Shown: positions 54,929-62,132 of the stretch, in pieces | Layout of the letters: every line of letters starts with the position of its first letter | How positions within the stretch are numbered: the first letter of the stretch is position 1 | DNA from: Tautonia sociabilis | GTDB lineage: Bacteria > Planctomycetota > Planctomycetia > Isosphaerales > Isosphaeraceae | Length of the DNA: 64,000 bases | Assembly: GCF_003977685.1 (NCBI RefSeq) | Contig: NZ_RYZH01000010.1 | Span: forward strand, 62,001-126,000 | Direction of reading: 5' to 3' | Notes under the pieces: model-generated | Told to the model about the DNA's origin: nothing | The model's database searches: none | Seen by the model: only the letters and a program-made list of their open reading frames with translations | Position numbers and translations under genes: made by a program

Positions 54929-56297
54929 TCGACCCCGAACCCTGGCCTCCCTCCCCCTGACGCTCCTCGTCGCGACGGTCCTCCTCCAGGCGATCGCCGC
55001 GCCGAGTGGGGCCCATGACATCCCGGACGAGCGGGTCGACCGCGCGCTGCAGGTCGTCCTGGAGCCGACGATCCTGAGGCTCTCCTACGAGCTGTGCCTC
55101 TCGGAGTGGACCCTCTTCCAGGATCTCAAACGCCTCGCCCCCGACCGGTCGGCGGGGGCCCCGATCGACCTGCTCGAAGGCTATGCCGAGCTGGTTGCCC
55201 CGCTCAACGCCAAGGGCCTGCTCGTCGAGGTCCAGGGGGTCGAACTCCCGTTGCGCGTCGGTCGCGTCGAGGTCGAGGTCGAGCAGCATCCCCGGCTCAC
55301 CTTTCACTTCGAGGCCGACGTCCCCTCCCGGGGACGGCTCCGGATCCGGGACACCAACTACCTTTCCTCCTTCGGGACCGGCCGGCTTGCCTTCCGGGTC
55401 GCGCCGGGCATCGTTCAGGAGGGGTTCGACGGCGCCGAGGACCTGGAAGACGTGCCCGAGATTCCGTCCTGGGCCCTCTCGGACGAGGAGCAGGAGAGGA
55501 CCCGGCAGGTCGAGGTCGACTATCGACCGACCGATCGGGACAAACCGATCGAGACAATCCAGACGCCCTCGGTCCCGGACTCCCCCTCCTCGAACTCGGC
55601 CAGCCCGACGGCCTCCTCGCCGTCCGGCGATCGTCTGACCCGGCTGTTCTGGGATCCGGCGGAGCGAACGACGCCGTTCCTCCTGCTGGCGGCGATGCTC
55701 CTCGGCGCGGCCCACGCGGTCCAGCCGGGGCACGGGAAGACGGCGATCGTCGGGGCATCGCTCCCGGGCCGGCATCCGATTGGCCGGGGGCTGCTGCTGG
55801 CCGGCTCGGCGGCGGTGTCCCACGTGACGGTGGCGGTCCTGCTGGCGATTGTGGCGGTTGTGCTCGTCCCGGCGGCGTTCGACCGGATCGACGCGGTGCT
55901 GACCCGGGCGATCGGCCTGGTGCTGGGGATCGTCGGCGCGTGGCGGATCGGTCGTGCCCTCGACGGATCAGCCTCCTCCCCCGAGGGGCCCGGCCTTCGC
56001 GTCGAGACGACCCGAGACGCGATCCTCTCGGGACTGGCGATCGGGGCGATCCCCTGCTGGGACGCCGTCCTGCTGCTCGCGTTGGCCTGGGCGGCAGGAC
56101 AGGCGGCGTTCGGAGTCCTGCTGGTCGTGAGCTTCAGCGTGGGAGCGTCGGCAACGCTCCTCGGCGTCGCCCTGGCGTCCGGGGCGTTCCGGACGGCGGC
56201 CCGACGACTGGCGTCCTCGAGCCGGATGGAACGGTCGATGGGGATGGTCGGCGGGCTGTTGCTGGCGGGGATCGGGGCGTTCCTGTTCCTTGGATAA
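54855..56297 (+). CDS. NicO/RcnA-type nickel-cobalt transporter candidate
   Basis: Open frame of 480 codons. After LASLPLTLLVATVLLQAIAA (signal peptide) comes an exoplasmic domain of about 200 residues. Then a six-span transporter domain with AAMLLGAAHAVQPGHGKTA, LLLAGSAAVSHVTVAVLLAI and LSGLAIGAIPCWDAVLLLAL, matching the NicO metal exporter family (HAxxPGHGK). It is expected to move Ni(II) or Co(II) out of the cytosol. The only ATG in frame before the signal peptide (54855) lies inside the receiver gene and adds 29 codons; a CTG at 54942 would give the natural signal peptide. The start is unresolved. Confidence 0.75.
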   Translation: MWSSTSSAGRWRSSIAPTPPAPSADRPRTLASLPLTLLVATVLLQAIAAPSGAHDIPDERVDRALQVVLEPTILRLSYELCLSEWTLFQDLKRLAPDRSAGAPIDLLEGYAELVAPLNAKGLLVEVQGVELPLRVGRVEVEVEQHPRLTFHFEADVPSRGRLRIRDTNYLSSFGTGRLAFRVAPGIVQEGFDGAEDLEDVPEIPSWALSDEEQERTRQVEVDYRPTDRDKPIETIQTPSVPDSPSSNSASPTASSPSGDRLTRLFWDPAERTTPFLLLAAMLLGAAHAVQPGHGKTAIVGASLPGRHPIGRGLLLAGSAAVSHVTVAVLLAIVAVVLVPAAFDRIDAVLTRAIGLVLGIVGAWRIGRALDGSASSPEGPGLRVETTRDAILSGLAIGAIPCWDAVLLLALAWAAGQAAFGVLLVVSFSVGASATLLGVALASGAFRTAARRLASSSRMERSMGMVGGLLLAGIGAFLFLG

Positions 56298-56379
56298 TCA
56301 AGACCGGCCGAGGCCGGCACGAACGCCTTCCCCAGGGTACACTTGCTCCCGACAACGGCCCGGGAGCGAGGGGGATGCG

Positions 56380-57561
56380 ATGGCGCTGGCTCGGATTGAC
56401 TGGTTCCACGTCGCCTTGCCCTTGAGGAAGGCGATCAAGCACTCCTCGCACGAGCGGACGACCAGCGAGAGCATCTTCGTCCGGGCGACGCTCGACGACG
56501 GCTCAATCGGCTTCGGCGAGGGGGTCCCCCGCCCGTATGTGACGGGGGAGTCGATCGCGACCGCGATCGAGGCGATCGAGGCGATCGACGTGGCCCCGAT
56601 GCTCGGCGAGCCCGACAGCTTCGAGCAGGCGGTCGATCGCATCGACGCCGTGACGCTGCCGACCATCCAGGACGACCCGCGCGGGATGTTCGGCAACGCC
56701 GCCCGGTGTGCCCTCGAGCTGGCGCTGCTCGATGCCTTCGGCCGACGGTTCGGCAGATCGGTGGGAGATGCGGTACGGCACCTGATCCGGGGCCGGCGGT
56801 TCCTGCGCCCTGAGCCGGGCCCGGTGCGCTACAGCGGGGCGATCACGGCGGAATCTCCCCGGAAGGAACGGATTTCCGCGATCAAAATGCGGGCCTACGG
56901 CTTCCGCCAGGTGAAGGTGAAGGTCGGCGTGGCGGGCCAGGACGATCCGGCTCGCCTCCGTCGCTTCCGACTCCTGCTGGGATCGGCGATGGATCTCCGG
57001 CTCGACGCCAACGAAGCCTGGTCCGCCGCCGAGGTGCTGGACCGGGTCGAGCCCCTGAGGCGCTTCGATCCCAGCGCCCTGGAGCAGCCGGTCCCCCACG
57101 CCGAGATCGAGGCGATGGCCGAGCTTCGGCCCCGGATCGGCCTTCCGGTGATGCTCGACGAGTCGCTTTGCGGCGAACCCGACGGCCGACGGGCCGTCGA
57201 GCGAGGGCTGGCCGACCTGTTCAACGTCCGGATCTCGAAGTGCGGCGGCATCGGGCCGACCCTCCGGCTCATCGAGCTGGCCGACCGGCATGGACTTGGG
57301 GTGCAACTGGGTTGCCACCCGGGGGAGTCGGGCCTGCTCTCCGCGGCCGGGAGGCACCTGGCCTGCAACCTCTCGGGGCTGCGCTTCCTGGAAGGGTCCT
57401 ACGACCGGCACGTGCTGCTCGAGAACCCGACCACCCCCGACATCACCTTCGGCTACGGCGGCCGAGCCTGGCCGATCCCGGGCCCGGGGCTGGGCGTCCA
57501 GGTCGACCCGGCTCGGCTGGAGCGCTTGAGCCTCGCCCACCGGGAGGTCTCCCATGGGTGA
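56380..57561 (+). CDS. enolase-superfamily enzyme, dipeptide epimerase-like
   Basis: A 393-residue protein of the muconate-lactonising-enzyme subgroup. Metal ligands are in RLDANEAW (Asp), LEQPVPH (Glu) and MLDESL (Asp). The catalytic bases are the Lys of QVKVKVG (KxK) and of VRISKCGG. Family members with this pattern epimerise L-Ala-D/L-Glu-type dipeptides or related amino-acid derivatives, so a link to peptidoglycan recycling is plausible. ATG 56380 with GAGGGGG upstream. It overlaps the next gene by 8 bp. Confidence 0.85.
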   Translation: MALARIDWFHVALPLRKAIKHSSHERTTSESIFVRATLDDGSIGFGEGVPRPYVTGESIATAIEAIEAIDVAPMLGEPDSFEQAVDRIDAVTLPTIQDDPRGMFGNAARCALELALLDAFGRRFGRSVGDAVRHLIRGRRFLRPEPGPVRYSGAITAESPRKERISAIKMRAYGFRQVKVKVGVAGQDDPARLRRFRLLLGSAMDLRLDANEAWSAAEVLDRVEPLRRFDPSALEQPVPHAEIEAMAELRPRIGLPVMLDESLCGEPDGRRAVERGLADLFNVRISKCGGIGPTLRLIELADRHGLGVQLGCHPGESGLLSAAGRHLACNLSGLRFLEGSYDRHVLLENPTTPDITFGYGGRAWPIPGPGLGVQVDPARLERLSLAHREVSHG

Positions 57562-58432
57562 GCCGACCCCTCGGGTGTTCGAAGTCTCCGACGGCTACCC
57601 GATCCACCTCCTCTCCTGGGAACCGGACCGCGACCCCTCGGCGATCGCCGTCGTCTTGCACGGCGTGCAGAGCCACGCCGGCTGGTATCACCACCTGGGC
57701 CGCACCCTGGCCGGGGCCGGGATCGAGGCCCATTTCCCCGACCGCAGGGGATCGGGGTCGAACCAGCGGCAGCGCGGGCACTGCCCGTCGGCCCGGAGGC
57801 TGATCGACGACGTCCTCGAGATCATCCGGGACATCCGGACCCGACGTCCGGGCGTTCCCCTGATCCTCTCCGGCATCAGCTGGGGGGGAAAGCTCGTGGT
57901 CGTCTCGGCGGCGAGGGAGCCGGACGCGATCGACGGGATCGCGCTGATCTGCCCGGGATTGCAGCCGAGAGTCGGCGTCTCGTTCCGGGAGAAGCTCCGG
58001 ATCGCGGTCGGCTTCTTCCTCTGGCGATCGAGAGCGACGATCCCCATCCCCCTGGCGGATCCGGCTCTGTTCACCGGGAACCCGGAGGCTCAGCGGTTCA
58101 TCGCCGAGGACGAGTTGGGATTGCGGTTCGCCTCCGCCGGGCTGCTGGTGGCGAGCATGTTCCTCGACCGGGCCGCCCGGCGGGCTCCGGCTCGGGTCGA
58201 ACAGCCGAGCTTACTGATGCTCGCCGGCCGGGACCGGATCGTGAACAATGACCGGACCCGGGCCTACTTCGATCGCCTCGCGAGTCCGGACCGGCAGATC
58301 CTGGAGTATCCCGACGCCCACCACACGCTCGAATTCGAGCCCGACCCCGGCCAGTACGCTCGGGATCTGATCTCCTGGATCGACTCCCGGTGGCCGGCGA
58401 CCAACTCGACCGCCTCCCAGCAGGGGCCCTGA
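57554..58432 (+). CDS. alpha/beta-hydrolase, monoacylglycerol lipase-like
   Basis: A 292-residue cytosolic hydrolase with VVLHGVQSHAGWYHHLGRTL (oxyanion region HG), FPDRRGSGSN, nucleophile elbow GISWGG, acid in LAGRDRIVNND and His in PDAHHTLEFE. The HGxxxHxxxY-like start and RRGSGxS match monoacylglycerol lipase/lysophospholipase. Its start overlaps the dipeptide-epimerase-like gene, so the two are translated together. Substrate unknown. Confidence 0.82.
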   Translation: MGEPTPRVFEVSDGYPIHLLSWEPDRDPSAIAVVLHGVQSHAGWYHHLGRTLAGAGIEAHFPDRRGSGSNQRQRGHCPSARRLIDDVLEIIRDIRTRRPGVPLILSGISWGGKLVVVSAAREPDAIDGIALICPGLQPRVGVSFREKLRIAVGFFLWRSRATIPIPLADPALFTGNPEAQRFIAEDELGLRFASAGLLVASMFLDRAARRAPARVEQPSLLMLAGRDRIVNNDRTRAYFDRLASPDRQILEYPDAHHTLEFEPDPGQYARDLISWIDSRWPATNSTASQQGP

Positions 58433-58486
58433 GCGCGCCGCCGACCGGGGCCGATCGATTTCGGGCTCGGCCGCCAGGTCGATCGG

Positions 58487-59545
58487 CTACCGCTCCAGCG
58501 GAACTGAGAGCAGCCTCCGGGCGGCGAAGACGCGGGCCTCCATCCGGTCCCGGGGACCGTGCCGGGCGCCGATGGTGCGAGCCATCTGCTCGCTGAGCCG
58601 GTCGAGCAGGTACGGCTCCGGGGCTCCCGCCCGGCGGAGGAGGATGATCGTCCGGTCCAGGTCCACCCCGGGGAACCGGAAGTTGTTCCCGAGCCGCTGC
58701 TCCAGCGCGTCGAGCTCCGGAGGCAGGCCGACCCCGGACGACCGGCACAGGTCGTCGATCTGATAACCCGCCTGGCGGCCGTAGCGCTGGATCGCCTCGG
58801 CGACCAGCCGGAGGAAATGGAGCCGCTGCTCGATCGTCGGCGGCTGGAAGGCCGGAGCCGGTGGCATCGAGGGCTCAACCGCCAAGACCCGGTCGGCGTC
58901 GGGGTCGATTGGGCGGGCCGGCGTTCCCTCGGGCCCGCCGACCGGCTCGTCGGGGCGGAGGATGCCCAGATCCCAGAGGATCTCCCGGGAGCTTCGGGGA
59001 GGAGGAGCCGCTTGCTCCTCTGGGGCATCGAGCGCATCGAGGGAAGCAAGCGGCTGGGCCGCGATGGGATCGGGGTCGGCCGGCCTCGGGCCGGTCGTTG
59101 CCGAGGCGAGCCGGTCGTCGGGTTGGGGATCAGTCGGAGGGAGATGGCTCGCCTCGGGCCCGGCCAGGGGGGGCTCCTCCTCCGGGGCCGGGATCATCGC
59201 GAGCCGGTCCCTCCGCGGCGGCTCGGTCGGGGGCGGTGCGATCGGGCGCCCTCCCTCCCTCTCGGCCTCGGCCCGGACGATGACCCCCCCCTCGGCGACC
59301 GGGGAGACGGGGCTGGCCTCGACGGATCGGCCGAGGGCCCGGGGGACGTCTCGAACGATGACCGAGGGACCGCGATCCTCCTCGACAAGGATATAACCGG
59401 CGGCCCCGAGCAGCAGCAGCAGAAGCAGGAACTCCCGGGCCCAGCTCGACCGGCCGCGCTGGACGATCACGATCGGGGAGAGCGACGGGGCCTCGGCCTC
59501 AGGGGCCTCGACGGGATCGATCCGATCGTCGTCCAGCGTCGCCAT
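58487..59545 (-). CDS. single-pass membrane protein with proline-rich linker, unknown
   Basis: A 352-residue protein. It has a short acidic cytoplasmic start (MATLDDDRIDPVEAPEAEAP), a transmembrane helix (WAREFLLLLLLLGAAGYILV) and a Pro/Ala-rich extracytoplasmic linker (about 60-200). The C-terminal domain of around 130 residues contains RLHFLRLVAEAIQRYGRQAG, PPELDALEQRLGNNFRFPGV and RMEARVFAARRLLSVPLER. No family was recognised. It is followed in the same direction by nothing obvious; fumC lies upstream. Confidence 0.7.
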   Translation of the reverse strand: MATLDDDRIDPVEAPEAEAPSLSPIVIVQRGRSSWAREFLLLLLLLGAAGYILVEEDRGPSVIVRDVPRALGRSVEASPVSPVAEGGVIVRAEAEREGGRPIAPPPTEPPRRDRLAMIPAPEEEPPLAGPEASHLPPTDPQPDDRLASATTGPRPADPDPIAAQPLASLDALDAPEEQAAPPPRSSREILWDLGILRPDEPVGGPEGTPARPIDPDADRVLAVEPSMPPAPAFQPPTIEQRLHFLRLVAEAIQRYGRQAGYQIDDLCRSSGVGLPPELDALEQRLGNNFRFPGVDLDRTIILLRRAGAPEPYLLDRLSEQMARTIGARHGPRDRMEARVFAARRLLSVPLER

Positions 59546-59575
59546 GGCGTCCTTCCCCGAGGAGGTCGGTGATGG

Positions 59576-61090
59576 TCAGGACCCGGTGCCGCGGTGGGTC
59601 TGTCGCATCGGGTCGAGCAGCTGGTCGACCTCGGCCTGAGAGAGGGGCCCAAGCTGCTGGGCGACGGGAGCGGCCGGGACGCCAAGGATCGCCTCGTAAT
59701 CCGCAGGGGGCTTCCCGACAAGGTCGTTGACCACCTCCCGCACGTTCCGGCCGGTGTTCGAGGCGACCTTGGCGACGGCCGCCGCCGCGTCGTAGCCGAT
59801 CCGAGGGGCTAAAGCGGTGCACATCGCCAGGCTCTGCTCGATCAGGGCGGTGCAACGCTCGACGTTGGCCTCCATCCCCCGGACCTCTCCGAAGACGACG
59901 ACCTCGGGATCCACCTGGACGCAGCGCGAGGCCAGCACCCGGGCGGCCCCTTCCAGCAGGGAGATCGACTGGAGCAGGTTGTAGGCCAGCACCGGCATCA
60001 TCACGTTCAGCTCGAAGTTCGACCCCAGGGCGTTGGCCCAGCCGACGGTCGCGTCGTTGCCAACGACCTGGGCGGCGACCATCATCACCGCCTCGGGGAT
60101 CACCGGGTTGACCTTCCCCGGCATGATCGAGCTGCCCGGCTGCAGCTCCGGGATCTTCAGCTCTCCGATGCCGCATCTCGGGCCCGAGGCGAGCCACCGG
60201 ATCTGGTTGGCCACGTTCGACAGGCTGATCGCCACCGTCTTGAGCGCCGAGGACGCCTCGACCGCCGCATCCTTGTTGGCCATCGCCTCGAAGTGGTTTG
60301 AGGCGGGGCGGAACGCCAGGCCCAGCTCCTTCGAGAGCGCGGCGGCCATCCGGGTCGGGAACTCCTCGTGCGTGTTCAGGCCGGTCCCCACGGCGGTGCC
60401 GCCAATGGCGAGCTCGCCGAGCGCCTCGCGGACCCCCTCGAGCCGACGAATCGAGTGGGCCACCTGAGCGGCGTAGCCGGAAACCTCCTGGCCCAGCCGG
60501 ATCGGCACCGCGTCCTGCAGGTGGGTGCGGCCGATCTTGACGACGCCGTCCAGTTCCTTCGCCTTGGCGTCGAGCCGGCCGAGCAGGTCGCGGAGGGCGG
60601 GGATCAGGTGGTGCTCGATCCCCTCCCGGGCGGCCAGATGAATCGCGGTGGGGAAGACGTCGTTCGAGGACTGGCCGTAGTTGACGTGGTCGTTCGGGTG
60701 CACGGGGCTCTTGCCCCCGCGTTTGCCGGTCAACCTCTCGTTGGCGATCCCGGCGATCACCTCGTTGGTGTTCATGTTCGACGAGGTGCCGCTGCCGGTC
60801 TGGAAGACGTCGACCACGAACTGATCGTCGTGGCGGCCGTCGGCGACGGCGTCGGCCGCGGCGATGATCGCGTCGGCGAGCTTCGGGTCGAGCAGGCCGA
60901 GATCCTTGTTCACGGCCGCGGCGGCCTTCTTGATCAGGCCGAGCGACCGGATCATGGCCCGGGGCATCCGCAGGCCGCTGATGGGGAAGTTGAGCTCGGC
61001 CCGGCGGGTCTGGGCCCCGTAATAGGCGTCGGCGGGGACCTCCATGGTCCCCATCGAATCCTTCTCGACCCGCGTCTGATCGCTCGCCAC
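59576..61090 (-). CDS. fumC: class II fumarate hydratase
   Basis: A 504-residue enzyme of the fumarase/aspartase superfamily. TGSGTSSNMNTNEVI, KIGRTHLQDAVPIRLGQE (catalytic-site His) and the signature GSSIMPGKVNPVIPE are intact; the Q-TGSGT form favours fumarase over aspartase. It hydrates fumarate to L-malate in the citric acid cycle. It is about 40 residues longer than E. coli FumC at the C-terminus. Start at GTG 61090 with GGAGG five bases upstream; the 50 extra upstream codons are not family-like. Confidence 0.93.
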   Translation of the reverse strand: MASDQTRVEKDSMGTMEVPADAYYGAQTRRAELNFPISGLRMPRAMIRSLGLIKKAAAAVNKDLGLLDPKLADAIIAAADAVADGRHDDQFVVDVFQTGSGTSSNMNTNEVIAGIANERLTGKRGGKSPVHPNDHVNYGQSSNDVFPTAIHLAAREGIEHHLIPALRDLLGRLDAKAKELDGVVKIGRTHLQDAVPIRLGQEVSGYAAQVAHSIRRLEGVREALGELAIGGTAVGTGLNTHEEFPTRMAAALSKELGLAFRPASNHFEAMANKDAAVEASSALKTVAISLSNVANQIRWLASGPRCGIGELKIPELQPGSSIMPGKVNPVIPEAVMMVAAQVVGNDATVGWANALGSNFELNVMMPVLAYNLLQSISLLEGAARVLASRCVQVDPEVVVFGEVRGMEANVERCTALIEQSLAMCTALAPRIGYDAAAAVAKVASNTGRNVREVVNDLVGKPPADYEAILGVPAAPVAQQLGPLSQAEVDQLLDPMRQTHRGTGS

Positions 61091-61236
61091 GTCGGCCTCC
61101 GTCTCAAGGAATCCGGGTCCGGGGACCCCGGCAGGGAGGGCGTCCTCTCGCCTCGGGGCGAGGGCCCCGGGTGGTATCGTATTCCGGCGGGTCGGGGCGA
61201 CGCAACGCGGAATCCGACGGTCGGCCCGCCCTCGGA

Positions 61237-62031
61237 TCACTCCCGGCCCGGCTCCGCCGACGAAGCGGAGGCCAGCCCCGCCTCTCGGGGAGGGAGCGGC
61301 TCGGGGGTGGCTCGGGGCCAGTACTCCAGGCCAACCCGCGCTCCCGAGATCGTCACAAAGGGGCAGGGGGGATGCTCGGTCCAGGTGCCGCTGTTGACGT
61401 AGTTCACCCCGTCGATGAACGCCTCGAGCGGCGCGTGGGTGTGGCCGCAGGTCACGTGGTCGCAGCCGAGGGATCGGGCATACTCGACCGCGCCGTCGCG
61501 CACCACCTGGCTATTCCGCTGGAACCGCTTGGAGATCCGTCGGATCCACCGGGCGGCGCTGTGGGGCATCCACTTCTGGATGTAGTAGAACAGTCCGCAG
61601 GCGACCGAGGTCATCCACTTGTACCGGGTGATGAAGTGGTCGAACTGGTCGCCGTGGAGGATGAGCAGCCGCACCTGGCCGTTGTCGAAAATGTACTCAT
61701 CGAGGAAGTCAACGCCGACAATGTGACTGATCACGTCGGCCGCGCCGTCGTGGTTCCCCCGGATCCAGGTCAGGCGGAGGTCGTCTCGGTCGGAGTGGCG
61801 GCGGATCGCCTTGAGGCAGGCGAAGTGCCGCTTGCCGAGGCGGTTGAAGTTCAGGTCGTCGAAGATGTCGCCGTTGATGACCAGCTCCCGGGTGTGCCGG
61901 ACGGCCCATTCCAAGAACTCTTCCAGGAGCCTGGCCTGGCAGACGTCGCTGCCGAGGTGCAGGTCGCTGATGACCAGGCAATCGTACGGCCGCTCCCGAT
62001 CATCAGGGTCGTCGGGTCGGACGTCGGTCAT
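61237..62031 (-). CDS. LpxH-like metallophosphoesterase
   Basis: A 264-residue calcineurin-type phosphoesterase. Metal motifs in order: CLVISDLHLGSDVC (D-x-H), VINGDIFDDLNFN (GD), TWIRGNHDGAAD (GNHD), LLILHGDQFDHFI (GH-like) and CGHTHAPLEAFIDG (GHTH). The HGDQFD and surrounding length match UDP-2,3-diacylglucosamine diphosphatase and related planctomycete enzymes, acting on lipid A-type precursors at the membrane. The substrate assignment is inferred. ATG 62031 was chosen because the frame upstream is antisense to the Lhr-like gene. Confidence 0.85.
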   Translation of the reverse strand: MTDVRPDDPDDRERPYDCLVISDLHLGSDVCQARLLEEFLEWAVRHTRELVINGDIFDDLNFNRLGKRHFACLKAIRRHSDRDDLRLTWIRGNHDGAADVISHIVGVDFLDEYIFDNGQVRLLILHGDQFDHFITRYKWMTSVACGLFYYIQKWMPHSAARWIRRISKRFQRNSQVVRDGAVEYARSLGCDHVTCGHTHAPLEAFIDGVNYVNSGTWTEHPPCPFVTISGARVGLEYWPRATPEPLPPREAGLASASSAEPGRE

Positions 62032-62132
62032 CGGAGGGCCTCGATCGGGGGAGGGCTCGATTCCGGGGGCGGGGGCTCCAGGAGGGTCGTCGACTCCTGC
62101 TCTCGGAAAGGTTACCATGCGAGGCGAAAGGC

